A stretch of DNA of 64,000 nt from Pseudomonadota bacterium (GCA_027488375.1 JAIYBW010000001.1:372001-436000), one strand, 5' to 3'. Counted from the first letter of the stretch, positions 36,618 to 46,999 are shown. A program made the numbers and translations. Notes: generated by a model from the sequence alone, not told the origin.

Positions 36618-37511
36618 ATGAAAAAAATAGAATTTCAATTTTTCAAAGCAGAAGGGTCTCTTAAGGAGGCCCTTCAGCATTTATTGGGCTGCTCCGGACA
36701 ATTACTGAAAAAATACTTTTCATCAAAAGACTTATCAAAACCAATACGAGAGAAGGAAATAGTTCATCTTCCCCTTGAATTTGTTAATCACCTCCTCATT
36801 AATCCTGAATATGAAGGGCCACAAGTTAAAATTCTTATAGATACCCTAGATTACATAGCGATCCACAAGCCAAGTGGTATTCATTCTCATCCCTTAAGTT
36901 ATGGAGATAAAAATACAGTTCTTAATTCTCTTCAGGCTTCAAATCAATTTTCAAGTCTTAATGTTAACAATCAAAACTATGATAGAGGTCTGCTCTTTCG
37001 TCTTGATTTAGAAACCTCAGGTGTACTGATTCTTGCTAAAACTGAATCTTTTTATCAAAAGATGAGACACGATTTTGAAAAAGTGATGAAGAAAAAATTA
37101 TATCTTGCGATCGTTGAGGGTGATTTTAATCAAGAGGGTGAGTGGACTCATTTTTTTCGTCCTTCAGGGCCAAAAGGCTCAAAACAAAAAGTTTCTTTTG
37201 AAAGAGAGTCTTCAAGCCATCAAGGTGATTTAAAAGTTAAAAAGATTTCTTTTTCAGGTGGAAAGTCTCTTTTGCTTGTTGAATTAAAAACTGGCTTAAG
37301 ACATCAGATTAGATCTCAATTGGCCTGCTTGGGCTATCCAATCCTCGGTGATGAGTTGTATGGTGGCAGCAAAGCAGAAAGATTATTTTTACACGCTTGG
37401 AGATATGAGTGGGATCAAATCATAGAAGATGAGCAGGCCGACTTATTTGACAGTTTCTTTGACCTGAACAGTGCTCTTCAAGTGTGTCATGATATGCTCA
37501 GAGTTCTCTAG
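36618..37511 (+). CDS. RluA-family pseudouridine synthase
   Basis: 'IHKPSGIHSHP', 'LLFRLDLETSGVLILAKT', 'LVELKTGLRHQIRSQLACLGYPILGDELYGG'. Confidence 0.92.
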   Translation: MKKIEFQFFKAEGSLKEALQHLLGCSGQLLKKYFSSKDLSKPIREKEIVHLPLEFVNHLLINPEYEGPQVKILIDTLDYIAIHKPSGIHSHPLSYGDKNTVLNSLQASNQFSSLNVNNQNYDRGLLFRLDLETSGVLILAKTESFYQKMRHDFEKVMKKKLYLAIVEGDFNQEGEWTHFFRPSGPKGSKQKVSFERESSSHQGDLKVKKISFSGGKSLLLVELKTGLRHQIRSQLACLGYPILGDELYGGSKAERLFLHAWRYEWDQIIEDEQADLFDSFFDLNSALQVCHDMLRVL

Positions 37512-37931
37512 AGTAGAAAGTTTTACAATAAATTTTCCTTCAGTGACTGCATCAATCGTCATCTTGTCGTGGACAAGATTAAACCTTACAAAAAATACTT
37601 TTTCTAAAATATCATTGGCCGAATTTCTCGCTAAAAATGCCATATGATTGGCCAGCTGACGGTAGAGAAGAGGTCTAATATTTTCCACATCCTCGGGAAT
37701 CGCGAGTTCTTTGATTTCAACTGCTAAATTATTTCCTTCGCAAAAAACCTTCCAGTTCTCTGGGATTCGTCGCTCCAAACCTACAAGAACACCTCGACAA
37801 GAGGTTGGAATTAATTTGGAATTAGCGAAAATGCCCCACTTCTCTTTGGATGCAACCTGGTACAGGAAGAGCAGGAACATGATGATCCCAATCATAAGTA
37901 CAGGCTTTTTCATTAAGGAATTCCACAACAT
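37443..37931 (-). CDS. Hypothetical membrane-anchored protein
   Basis: N-terminal TM; ORF overlaps 69 bp tail-to-tail with the RluA-like gene. Confidence 0.6.
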   Translation of the reverse strand: MLWNSLMKKPVLMIGIIMFLLFLYQVASKEKWGIFANSKLIPTSCRGVLVGLERRIPENWKVFCEGNNLAVEIKELAIPEDVENIRPLLYRQLANHMAFLARNSANDILEKVFFVRFNLVHDKMTIDAVTEGKFIVKLSTLENSEHIMTHLKSTVQVKETVK

Positions 37932-38022
37932 ATGTTTATTATCTCGTTATTTTTAATAATTTCCACTAAAGACTTCAGGAATAAAAGCCGACAAGTTTGA
38001 TCAAGAAAGCTTAGAGGGTAAA

Positions 38023-38973
38023 ATGAAAGGTTCTGGGTCAAAATTAGGAGTCGAAGTGGTTAAAAAGTTGATGGCCGTAGGTGATAAGCAAGGAACTATA
38101 AAGTTAACTGATCTCGCTGCTGAGATGGGACTTTCTACCGAGGATGCGCTAGTTTTTCTGAGGGAGTGGTTTCCGGAAGGGGGAGGAGTGGAGATCTACT
38201 CAAGCAATAACGAGTCCTTGGTTGATATAGATGCAAGTTCTCTAGAGTATATGCTTCCGCTCTCACCTTCAGAGTGGATAGGCCTGAGCCAGTTAGTCCA
38301 AAATTTAGGGCCAACTCAACTTCAAAAAACACCTGCTTTGAAATCTCTTTACCGAAAAATGACAGAAAATGAAGCCATATCCAAAGTGATGGGCCTCCTC
38401 CAGGAATTAGAATCTTGGGATCAAGAAATTAATGAAAAGCAACAGTCATTTGTAAGTCAGCTTGAGTCTGCGATAGATTCTAAGTCCCAAATTGGTTTAG
38501 TGACGACACATCATAAAAATTATCAAGTTTTTCCCTGCAAAGTCATTCATCTTGAAGGAAGATTATCACTCATTGCCGAGGACATGAATGATCATTGTTT
38601 GCTTGTTGTGCCCATGGTTGAAGTGATGGAGTTGACGACGATTCAATCGACAAAATCACCACGTGTAACGGCATTTGAGGTTGATGAGTTTATTGTTGCG
38701 ATCAGATCCATGAGTGAAAAAGAAACAAGACTGATCTTAAAAATTCATGACCCTCAGTCAGTTAATTTATTTCCGAATCATCATTTTCTTGGCAAGCCTT
38801 GTATGATCACCAATCCTCAGGGAGACTTGATCTGGGCAGCTTATGTGGAGCCCTGTGACGATCTTTTTGAATGGTTAATCAGTCTAAATGGGAATGTAGA
38901 AATACTAGATCCAACTAAATTTAAAGATGATTTTCTCATGTATTGTGAAGAAAAGTTAAGAAAAGTTGCGTAG
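38023..38973 (+). CDS. Putative WYL-domain-like regulator
   Basis: N-terminal HTH-like region; 'FPCKVIHLEGRLSLIAEDMNDHCLLVVPMVEVMEL' resembles WYL layout. Confidence 0.5.
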   Translation: MKGSGSKLGVEVVKKLMAVGDKQGTIKLTDLAAEMGLSTEDALVFLREWFPEGGGVEIYSSNNESLVDIDASSLEYMLPLSPSEWIGLSQLVQNLGPTQLQKTPALKSLYRKMTENEAISKVMGLLQELESWDQEINEKQQSFVSQLESAIDSKSQIGLVTTHHKNYQVFPCKVIHLEGRLSLIAEDMNDHCLLVVPMVEVMELTTIQSTKSPRVTAFEVDEFIVAIRSMSEKETRLILKIHDPQSVNLFPNHHFLGKPCMITNPQGDLIWAAYVEPCDDLFEWLISLNGNVEILDPTKFKDDFLMYCEEKLRKVA

Positions 38974-38984
38974 GATAAAGGGAT

Positions 38985-39551
38985 ATGACTAGTCCCTCTC
39001 AACGTAAACCATACTTCTTATTATCATTTTTACCTGCTCTCGCTTATTGGCTTCTGGAGACTTATACATCCTTAGAAATAGCTCTCTTGGGTGGAATCGC
39101 TCTCGGAGTCGTTGAAATGCTCCTTGAAAAATATTTTTCCGGTCATGTCCACACCTTGTCCAAAGTTAATTTGGCCCTCATCGTTGTCTTAGGTGGAATT
39201 GCCATTATTGCTAAAGAAGGTGTTTGGTTTCGATTACAACCAACATTGACAGGTATCGGAATTTCAGGATTTTTAATTTTTCAGAAAATTAAGGGGCGCT
39301 CACTCATGTTAGATATGCTGAAAGATATGGGACAAATACCTCCTCTTCCAGATACATTCTACAAGATCATCGAATGGCACCTTAGTTTATTCTTAATCAT
39401 ATTTGCTTTTTTCATGGCGAAGGTTGCAATCTATGATTCAACTGCGACATGGCTTTTTTGGAAAACAGCTGGATTTTATATCGCCTTCGCTGGATTCATG
39501 GTCATAGAGATTTCATATCTTCGATTTATTATGAGGAGAAAGAGGCCATGA
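38985..39551 (+). CDS. yciB: YciB/IspZ-family inner membrane septation protein
   Basis: 'KPTLTGIGISGFLIFQKIKGRSLM'-type pattern and multi-TM layout. Confidence 0.75.
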   Translation: MTSPSQRKPYFLLSFLPALAYWLLETYTSLEIALLGGIALGVVEMLLEKYFSGHVHTLSKVNLALIVVLGGIAIIAKEGVWFRLQPTLTGIGISGFLIFQKIKGRSLMLDMLKDMGQIPPLPDTFYKIIEWHLSLFLIIFAFFMAKVAIYDSTATWLFWKTAGFYIAFAGFMVIEISYLRFIMRRKRP

Positions 39552-40084
39552 AAATTTGCGTATTTTGTGGAGCAAATTCAAGTCTCGATCCGGAAGTTGA
39601 AAGAATCGCCAAGAAAATGATGGCAGATTTTAAACGTGATCAGGTTGATCTTGTCTATGGGGGAGCCGCAATAGGAATTATGGGAACACTTGCGAGTGAA
39701 CTCATGTCAATTGGAGGAGAAGTTACGGGAGTTATTCCTCAACACCTCATGACAAAAGAAGTCGCGCATCCTGGACTTACTCATCTACATGTTGTCAAAG
39801 ATATGCATGAGAGAAAGCATCTCATGTATAAGCTTTCGGATGCTTTTCTTATTCTTCCAGGTGGGATGGGTACTCTCGATGAATTATTTGAAATCGTGAC
39901 TTGGCGGCAACTTGGTTTGCATGCCAAGCCAATTGCTCTTTTAAATATAAATAATTATTTTGATCACTTATTACTTTTTTTAGATCACACTGTATCACAA
40001 GGCTTAGTCAAAGAGGTTGATCGACAGCTTATTTTTTCTTCTTCAAATTGGGATGACGTTAAAAAACATTTATTAGGGAATTGA
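39548..40084 (+). CDS. LOG-family (TIGR00730-type) protein
   Basis: 'VYGGAAIGIMGTLA' and 'LPGGMGTLDELFEIVTWRQLG'; ATG at 39548 preferred over 39449. Confidence 0.92.
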   Translation: MKICVFCGANSSLDPEVERIAKKMMADFKRDQVDLVYGGAAIGIMGTLASELMSIGGEVTGVIPQHLMTKEVAHPGLTHLHVVKDMHERKHLMYKLSDAFLILPGGMGTLDELFEIVTWRQLGLHAKPIALLNINNYFDHLLLFLDHTVSQGLVKEVDRQLIFSSSNWDDVKKHLLGN

Positions 40085-40085
40085 T

Positions 40086-40538
40086 ATGTCTCAGATAGAA
40101 TTGCGGCCGTATAATACAAAAGATGAAAATGACGCCCAGGAAATTGTTGATATTGCTAAAGAGTATTATCAAAAGTCACCCTGGCCTCCGACAAAAGAAA
40201 AAGTCATGGCCGGTGGTGTTCATTACTTCAGGGCATTCTATCAAAATAAACAAATTGGTATTACTGGCTATTATCTAAAGACTCCAACTCTTGCAGAGAC
40301 AGTGAAGACAACTGTGTTTAAAGAATTTCAAGGACAGAAGCTTGGAAGCATTTTATCACAGGCGATAGAGGATGAGTGCAAGCGAATTGGGATAAAAAAA
40401 ATTATCAGCACAGTTTATTATTTCAATCATGTGATGGTACAAATAAAATTAAAGCAAGGTTACACCATTGAAGGTTATCATCCCGATCATGAAGCCCCTG
40501 GTTATCATGAGTATAGTCTGGGGAAAATTTTAAAATGA
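40086..40538 (+). CDS. GNAT-family N-acetyltransferase
   Basis: 'TTVFKEFQGQKLGSILSQAIEDECKRIGIKKI'. Confidence 0.75.
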   Translation: MSQIELRPYNTKDENDAQEIVDIAKEYYQKSPWPPTKEKVMAGGVHYFRAFYQNKQIGITGYYLKTPTLAETVKTTVFKEFQGQKLGSILSQAIEDECKRIGIKKIISTVYYFNHVMVQIKLKQGYTIEGYHPDHEAPGYHEYSLGKILK

Positions 40539-41248
40539 TCTTTTTTGATTTTTTCAAATCATCACCTCGTTCACTTTTCTTAGAGTATTCACCTCAAGAT
40601 GCGAAGTGGCATGTCATTACCTGGAATTTTGACCTCAAAAATCTTCAGGAAAGGCTATGGACTCTTGAAATCCAGGGCAAGAATGACCAAGTGATTGAAT
40701 GGTCTAAAGCTAAAACCGAAGAGATAAGATTTTTTAGGAAAAATAAATTATTTAGAAAAAAAGATGTAAAGAGTTCACGAAATGAATACAGAGACCTGAT
40801 GAATGTGTCAGTGCATGCAACCCTCAAGCATGGTCTTGATCTTTTCAAGGATTTTCTCCTCGAGCCTTATCCTGGTGCTACAACAACAGATTATCAGAAC
40901 GAAATGAAGGCTCTTCAGTGGATTCAAGCTTCATTTGGGACATTGTTTCGTGCTCTAGATCAATTTAAGACGCGATCAGACCTTATTTTAACTGCCGCTG
41001 TCTTTTCTGGGCTAGAGCCTCAAACTGGACGTAAAGTTTTGAGAGTGATGGCGTTTAATTTAGATATATTTTGCTATTTTCAGGATGATATGAGTCTTCA
41101 GGTGACTATATTTGATGATAAAAATTTAGGCCATGGTGGAGCAAAATCGCCCACTTTTCAGCAAAATATCAAAGTTACAAAACCGCAAATCTATGATGAA
41201 ATAATCAAGCTCGTGCATAAGATAGCGACTGTTGGAGAAATCGTTTGA
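40535..41248 (+). CDS. Hypothetical protein
   Basis: Overlapping ORF in operon. Confidence 0.6.
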   Translation: MIFFDFFKSSPRSLFLEYSPQDAKWHVITWNFDLKNLQERLWTLEIQGKNDQVIEWSKAKTEEIRFFRKNKLFRKKDVKSSRNEYRDLMNVSVHATLKHGLDLFKDFLLEPYPGATTTDYQNEMKALQWIQASFGTLFRALDQFKTRSDLILTAAVFSGLEPQTGRKVLRVMAFNLDIFCYFQDDMSLQVTIFDDKNLGHGGAKSPTFQQNIKVTKPQIYDEIIKLVHKIATVGEIV

Positions 41249-41847
41249 TTACTTTTTTTGTCCTCATTATTGTTTATTTTGCTTTTTCCTGGGGATTGCC
41301 TTGGCATAAAATCCCTTCAACAATTTCTTTCTCTTATATTTTTGATCTGCTTTTTGCCCTTGGTATTTCTTTCTTCTTTAGGCTCCCTTGGAAATTTAAA
41401 TGGGATATTAATAAACAAACCTTTAAAGCCTTTGGGGAAGTTTTAGCGCTTGCGATTGGATCGATTGCCGCTATTTGGTATATGGATATAGAGATGCCTT
41501 TTAGGCTGGTTCAAAATTTAGAGTGGCATCTTTTAATTTTTGCTCCTATTTTGGAAGAATTAGTTTTCAGGCAGACTTTCCAGAGGGTTCTTATTGCAAA
41601 TGTTGGGGGCAAGAGAGTGACGTCAATGCTCGTGGCTGCCATCTTTGCCTTTTCACACCTTGTTGGGTTGATGGTATTACCTGTTGAGTATGTTCCCTTC
41701 ATCGGCTTTCAAATATTTTATACATTTGTCTTAGGCGTTATTTGTGGCCAATCCCTTTTAAAGTTTCATTCAATTCTTGCCCCAATCGCCATGCATTTCC
41801 TTTTCAATCTCTCTTTCTATGTTGCGATGCAGTTAGAGATCATTTAG
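41245..41847 (+). CDS. CPBP (CAAX-like) family membrane protease
   Basis: 'APILEELVFRQTFQRVL', 'FAFSHL', 'HFLFNLSFY'. Confidence 0.85.
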   Translation: MITFFVLIIVYFAFSWGLPWHKIPSTISFSYIFDLLFALGISFFFRLPWKFKWDINKQTFKAFGEVLALAIGSIAAIWYMDIEMPFRLVQNLEWHLLIFAPILEELVFRQTFQRVLIANVGGKRVTSMLVAAIFAFSHLVGLMVLPVEYVPFIGFQIFYTFVLGVICGQSLLKFHSILAPIAMHFLFNLSFYVAMQLEII

Positions 41848-41944
41848 ATCGTTGGGTTTACTTTACTTTAGATTGGCCAATTGCTATATTGCGCCATTAT
41901 TTACCCCCAGTCTTAGACTTAATAACTAATGTTTTGAGGGCCCT

Positions 41945-43366
41945 ATGGAAAACAATCAAATTCCAACTGTAAAAGTTGGTGAACTCGAATTTCCTCCACG
42001 CAAAGTTTGGATGAAAACCTACGGCTGTCAGATGAATTATCATGACAGTGAGCGGATCATGTCTCATTTATCAGGAATGAATTTCACGAAGACAGATGAG
42101 CAGTCTGAGGCTGATCTCGTGATTTTTAACACCTGTGCCGTGAGAGATCTCGCCAATCAAAAGTTTTACTCACACCTTGGTGAAACAAAAAAACTTAAAA
42201 CAAATCCTGAAATCAACCCTGAGACGGGTCTTAAAAAAGACGTCATCGTTGCGGCCGGGGGATGTATTGCTCAAACTGAAGGCAAGGATCTCATTGCAAA
42301 GTATAAGCAACTTGATTTTGCTTTTGGCACTGACGTTGTCGATAACATTGGAGAAATGGTTTACCGCGCCTACGCTGGTGATAAAAAATTTGCTGTGACT
42401 TCATGGGATAAGTCTGAAAATTATTCCATTGAAACAAAAATAACCCATGGTTCACCCATGGCCTTTGTTAACATCATCAAAGGGTGTGACAAATTTTGTT
42501 CTTATTGTATTGTTCCTTTTACTCGCGGACGAGAGAAGTCACGCCGCTTAGATGAAGTGGTAAAAGACGTTAAGCGGTTAGTTGAATTTTCTGGTGTACA
42601 GGAAGTGATGCTGCTTGGTCAAAATGTTAACTCATTTGGAAAAGATAACGAAGAGTCATTGGCCCAGTTAATCACGGAACTAGATAAAATTGAGGGACTG
42701 CAAAGACTTCGTTATACAACCTCTCATCCTTATGACGTAACAGATGATCTTGTTGAGGCCCATCGTTCGGCTAAAAAACTAGCGAATCATCTTCACCTTC
42801 CGGTTCAGTCGGGCTCAAATACAGTTCTTCAGAGAATGCTTCGTGAATACACGATTGAGCACTATATGACTTTGATTCAAAAAATGCGTGCAGCAAATCC
42901 TGAGATGATTATTTCAACAGATATCATTGCAGGTTTTCCAAATGAGACTGAAGAGGAGCATCAAGCAACCTTAAAGCTGCTTGATGAAGCCCAGTTCGAT
43001 TTCATTTATGCTTATTCATTTTCGGCCCGCAAGGGAACTAAAGCGGCGCGAATGAGCGATGTTTTAACTGATGATATTCGCGGTCGACGCCTAAGAGAAA
43101 TTCAAGACAAACAATTAAAAATTCAGGCCAATATTCGAAGCCAAATGATTGGCAAAACTTATCGAATCTTGGTTGAAGAAAAAGGTTTGAATAAAGGGAT
43201 CTTAAAATGGACAGGGCGTACGAGTTGTTACCGTCTTGTGCATTTTGAGCCAGAGACTGAAGGAAAAGATTATCAGTGGCATTGGGTTGATGTTGAGATC
43301 ACTTCTGCCACCGCCTTATCAACTCAAGGCAAAGTCATAAGAGATTTAGGTAAAAATATTCAGTGA
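41945..43366 (+). CDS. miaB: tRNA-2-methylthio-N6-dimethylallyladenosine synthase MiaB
   Basis: 'KTYGCQMNYHDSERI', 'CDKFCSYCIVPFTRGREKSR', TRAM-like C-terminus. Confidence 0.95.
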   Translation: MENNQIPTVKVGELEFPPRKVWMKTYGCQMNYHDSERIMSHLSGMNFTKTDEQSEADLVIFNTCAVRDLANQKFYSHLGETKKLKTNPEINPETGLKKDVIVAAGGCIAQTEGKDLIAKYKQLDFAFGTDVVDNIGEMVYRAYAGDKKFAVTSWDKSENYSIETKITHGSPMAFVNIIKGCDKFCSYCIVPFTRGREKSRRLDEVVKDVKRLVEFSGVQEVMLLGQNVNSFGKDNEESLAQLITELDKIEGLQRLRYTTSHPYDVTDDLVEAHRSAKKLANHLHLPVQSGSNTVLQRMLREYTIEHYMTLIQKMRAANPEMIISTDIIAGFPNETEEEHQATLKLLDEAQFDFIYAYSFSARKGTKAARMSDVLTDDIRGRRLREIQDKQLKIQANIRSQMIGKTYRILVEEKGLNKGILKWTGRTSCYRLVHFEPETEGKDYQWHWVDVEITSATALSTQGKVIRDLGKNIQ

Positions 43367-43725
43367 AGATTATTCTTTTTATTATCGCTTGGATTAGTTT
43401 TGGATTGGGAGTCATTGGGGCCTTCTTACCCATACTCCCTACGACACCTTTTCTTATTTTATCAGCATTCCTATTTTCAAAAACATCTCCTCGATTTCAT
43501 CGATGGATTTTAAATTTACCCATCGCTGGGCCTGCGATACTCGATTGGCGAGAAAATCGAGTCATTCATACTAAAGCAAAAATCCTCTGTGCCTCAATGA
43601 TCCTTCTTTCTTGTTCTCTTATTTGGTCTAAAGCTTCAATCCATTTGGCCATCAAAGTTTCTGTGAGTCTTGTTCTAGTCAGTGTTGGTAGCTTTGTTGT
43701 AACCAGAAAAAGTCAGGTCAAATGA
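43363..43725 (+). CDS. DUF454 (YbaN-like) inner membrane protein
   Basis: 'GVIGAFLPILPTTPFLILSAFLFSKTSPRFHRWIL'. Confidence 0.88.
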   Translation: MKIILFIIAWISFGLGVIGAFLPILPTTPFLILSAFLFSKTSPRFHRWILNLPIAGPAILDWRENRVIHTKAKILCASMILLSCSLIWSKASIHLAIKVSVSLVLVSVGSFVVTRKSQVK

Positions 43726-44804
43726 TTAAACAAATAATTCCCTTTATATTGATGATCTTCCTGATTTCCTCATGTGCGAAGCTGAGTTATCTGGCCGCTC
43801 AGGGCTTTGGACAGGCCAAACTTCAATGGAAGGGGCGAAGTAACTCTGAGATGCTTAAGGACTCAAATCTATCGCCTGCACATAAGAGAAAAATTGAGTT
43901 AGTTGAGGAATATAAAAAGTTTTTTTATTTTTATTTTAATCAAAAGCCTTCTGGTATTTATTCCAAGACGACCATCCTTGATAATAAAGCTGTGACCTAC
44001 CTTGTAGTAGCGAGCCCCCATACCAAGATGAAGGCCCATGAATTCGAGTTCCCTCTCATGGGAAGTTTTCCCTATCTCGGATTTTTTAATTTGGACTCAG
44101 CAAAATCCTTTGCGAATGATCTTGAGAAAGAAGAGCAACTCGTGACTTGGATTCGTCCTGTCTATGCTTATTCGACCTTAGGTTATCTAGAGGATCGAAT
44201 TCTTTCTTCGTTCTTTTATTATGATGATATTGAACTTGCAGAATTAATTTTTCACGAACTTTTCCATACAGTTTTCTTTATTAAAGATGAAGTTGAGTTG
44301 AATGAAAATCTTGCCAATCTTTATGGGAAAGAATTGCTTCAGGAGTTTTTTAGAAATCGTCCTGAGTTGAATGAATACCTAGAAAACGAGAGGAAGAAAG
44401 AGGCCCTTGATCGAAGGATTGTTGAGCTCATAAGTATCCTGCAAGCTGAATTTGATAAACTTGGAGTCTTCATTAATGATAAAAAAGCGGATGAACTAAC
44501 TAAACGTTTTGTTGATGAAATTTTTAAACCTGAGCTAAGAGCTTTATGTGTTGAAATGCAGCTTGAGGAAGATGATTGTGAATTTAAACAAGATTGGAAT
44601 CAGGCCACCTTTGCTGCCTTCCTGACTTATGAGGAGGAGCAAGATTTTTTAAAAGAGCTGAAAACAAATTTGGGGATGGATTTAAAAGATTTTCTTTCAT
44701 GGCTTAAAAAAGAATACAAGAATTTTAAAACGTCTAAAGATATACCCAGTTTTACTGACTATTTAAAATCAAAGGTTAAAGATGCGGCACCTCCTTCTCA
44801 TTGA
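43722..44804 (+). CDS. Predicted zinc aminopeptidase lipoprotein (DUF2265-like)
   Basis: Lipobox 'LISSCAK', HExxH motif 'FHELFHTVFF'. Confidence 0.8.
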   Translation: MIKQIIPFILMIFLISSCAKLSYLAAQGFGQAKLQWKGRSNSEMLKDSNLSPAHKRKIELVEEYKKFFYFYFNQKPSGIYSKTTILDNKAVTYLVVASPHTKMKAHEFEFPLMGSFPYLGFFNLDSAKSFANDLEKEEQLVTWIRPVYAYSTLGYLEDRILSSFFYYDDIELAELIFHELFHTVFFIKDEVELNENLANLYGKELLQEFFRNRPELNEYLENERKKEALDRRIVELISILQAEFDKLGVFINDKKADELTKRFVDEIFKPELRALCVEMQLEEDDCEFKQDWNQATFAAFLTYEEEQDFLKELKTNLGMDLKDFLSWLKKEYKNFKTSKDIPSFTDYLKSKVKDAAPPSH

Positions 44805-45735
44805 TCCTCTCGAGAAATTAAACATTAAAAAAGATTCAAGTTTAATGCTTGCTCTTGCCTTACATAAAAGAGGGATTGAAACCTACGTCTTTTTTGAAAG
44901 AGACTTTTCTATTCAGAATACTGGAGTTCAGAGTTTAAAGGTGTTTCGCTTTGAGGGAACTCATAAAAATGATGGTATCTACCTTGAGGAATTCAAGCTG
45001 AATTCATCACGAGTGATTGAATTAAATTCCCAAGATCTTATCCACATGAGATTAGATCCACCTTTTGATAGCCGTTACCAAAGGGTCCTCTGGATGCTGG
45101 ATCATCTTTGTGAGCGTGGTATTCAGGTCCTGAATCACCCAAGAGGCATTATGCTTTTCAATGAAAAGCTTTACGCCTATCGAACTCCTGGTGCAGTTGC
45201 GAGTTTTGTTGGATCAGATGTTGAGCTCGCAAGTGATTTCTTAGAAAGTCTGGCCGATAAATCCACAGACATTATTCTTAAGCCCCTAGATCTCTACAGT
45301 GGGATAGGGGTAGAGAAGTTAGCTCGTGATAAATGGAAAAATCGCTTTGTTGAAAAAGTAAGAGAACTTAATGGTCCTGTTATTTTGCAACCATTCCAAG
45401 CTTCTGTTTCCCAGGGGGAGATAAGGTCGCTTTATTTTGGAACTGAAGAGTTAGGCACCATTTTAAAAATTCCTAAGACTGGGGAGTTCCTTTCAAATAT
45501 TGCTCAAGGAGCAACTTTTCACAAGTGTGAGCTGTCCACAGTTGCAAGAGAGCGATGTGAGAAAATAGTTAAAGAACTAGAAACCTATGGAGTGTTTTGG
45601 GTTGCTTTTGATATCCTTGGAGATTCTATTAGTGAGGTTAATATCACTTGCCCGGGACTCTTAGTTGAAGTCAGTTACGCCCACCAAAAGAATTTGGCGG
45701 ACGTTCTGATTGATCTTATTATTCAAAAGTTTTAG
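44782..45735 (+). CDS. gshB: Glutathione synthetase-like ATP-grasp protein
   Basis: 'LIHMRLDPPFDSRY', 'DIILKPLDLYSGIGVEKL', 'FWVAFDILGDSISEVNITCPG'. Confidence 0.85.
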   Translation: MRHLLLIDPLEKLNIKKDSSLMLALALHKRGIETYVFFERDFSIQNTGVQSLKVFRFEGTHKNDGIYLEEFKLNSSRVIELNSQDLIHMRLDPPFDSRYQRVLWMLDHLCERGIQVLNHPRGIMLFNEKLYAYRTPGAVASFVGSDVELASDFLESLADKSTDIILKPLDLYSGIGVEKLARDKWKNRFVEKVRELNGPVILQPFQASVSQGEIRSLYFGTEELGTILKIPKTGEFLSNIAQGATFHKCELSTVARERCEKIVKELETYGVFWVAFDILGDSISEVNITCPGLLVEVSYAHQKNLADVLIDLIIQKF

Positions 45736-46810
45736 TACCATCTGCGGCCACTTCAATATCCATGGACCAACAATCAAATGAGCGAACATTTTTATAAGAA
45801 TTACAGGTTGTCCACCCTGAGGTCCAATAGTTAATCGAGCAGTTTTGATTGGCCTTCACTTGATCTACGACCACTACGATTCCCACCTGACCAGGATTCT
45901 GGTTGATGTACTGAGAAAGATCTATGGCCGATGAACATGAATTCACCCCTGTTGTGAACGGGCCTTTAGTATCAAGAAAGGTCACAGCATTCGAAGCATT
46001 CACTCCATAAACTTTTACGTAGTATTGAAGCTTCGTGTAGCCTGGAATAGTTGAACCAGGCATGTTACGTCCATAGCACATCGTATCGGTTTGAGCTGCT
46101 TGAGGTTGTGGCTTAACTTTAAAACGCACTTTAAGTGTTGAGTCTGTCATGTAAAAAACTTTTGCCTGTGCAACACTCTTGAGCATAGGAGATGTATTGA
46201 GATAATTCGGAGCTTCTGGTGCAAAGGGTGAGTAGATGATACTTCCACTGGTAAGACCAGTTCCAGTAATCGTACCTGTTCGAGTATTAAAAGCTGATTC
46301 CAAGCCTTCCGGAATTGTCGGTTCTGAACATGAGCCTTGAGGAACTCCTCCAGGGTAGTGTACACCCCAATTAGGATTCATTGTGGTTGAGGATCCAGGA
46401 CATCCACTGGCCGTTGGAGTCAGATTACAGTTTGTCCCATTAGCGAGACACCCATAGGCCCCTGGATAAACTATGCAGTAGTTAGGGCAGGTTGGTCCCA
46501 CTTGACTTACGCAGTTGCCACCGGTGGTTGAACCAGTCGTTCCACCTATCGTTGTACCTGTGGTCGTCCCAGATGTAGTACCACCAGTTGTTGTTCCAGT
46601 TGTTCCTCCAGTCGTTGAACCTGAGCAACCATAACTGGTAGGATTATATTGGCAGAAGCCTGGGCAACCTGGTGAGGTCCAATAGGCCTGACCACTACAG
46701 TTCGTATAGGGATTAGTTGAAGTTGATTTTTTAGTCACCGTTTTCTCTTGGCATGCAACCAGTGTGAGAGTGAAAATGGCCCAAAAAGTGACTTTAAATA
46801 GATGTTTCAT
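45719..46810 (-). CDS. Lipoprotein with Cys-rich repeats and Gly/Thr low-complexity tract
   Basis: Lipobox 'LTLVACQ'; 'TTGGTTGTTTGGTTSGTTTGTTIGGTTGSTTGG'. Confidence 0.7.
   Translation of the reverse strand: MKHLFKVTFWAIFTLTLVACQEKTVTKKSTSTNPYTNCSGQAYWTSPGCPGFCQYNPTSYGCSGSTTGGTTGTTTGGTTSGTTTGTTIGGTTGSTTGGNCVSQVGPTCPNYCIVYPGAYGCLANGTNCNLTPTASGCPGSSTTMNPNWGVHYPGGVPQGSCSEPTIPEGLESAFNTRTGTITGTGLTSGSIIYSPFAPEAPNYLNTSPMLKSVAQAKVFYMTDSTLKVRFKVKPQPQAAQTDTMCYGRNMPGSTIPGYTKLQYYVKVYGVNASNAVTFLDTKGPFTTGVNSCSSAIDLSQYINQNPGQVGIVVVVDQVKANQNCSINYWTSGWTTCNSYKNVRSFDCWSMDIEVAADGTKTFE
46519..46620 (-). repeat. Imperfect tandem GGN/ACN codon repeat encoding Gly-Thr-rich tract
   Basis: Repeated ACCACCNGTNGTTG-type units on + strand. 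Confidence 0.7.
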
Positions 46811-46999
46811 AAATAGCCTCTAAGAGCAGAAATATTTCCGCACGTCATTCATTGCCAGTACTTTTCGGAAGTTAGAATAAAAACTTGATAAGAGCAGATG
46901 TTTAAAAATGTAAGGCGCTGTAATTACGATATTTCCTGATATGAAGTGTCCAGTATAGGGCCCTTGTAGCCCTGTTTAAAACTTGGGTAAGATTAATAC

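Noticed and set aside
46519-46620. Possible CRISPR-like repeat region
   Set aside because: Repeats are short, imperfect and in-frame codon repeats of a Gly/Thr tract, with no unique spacers.
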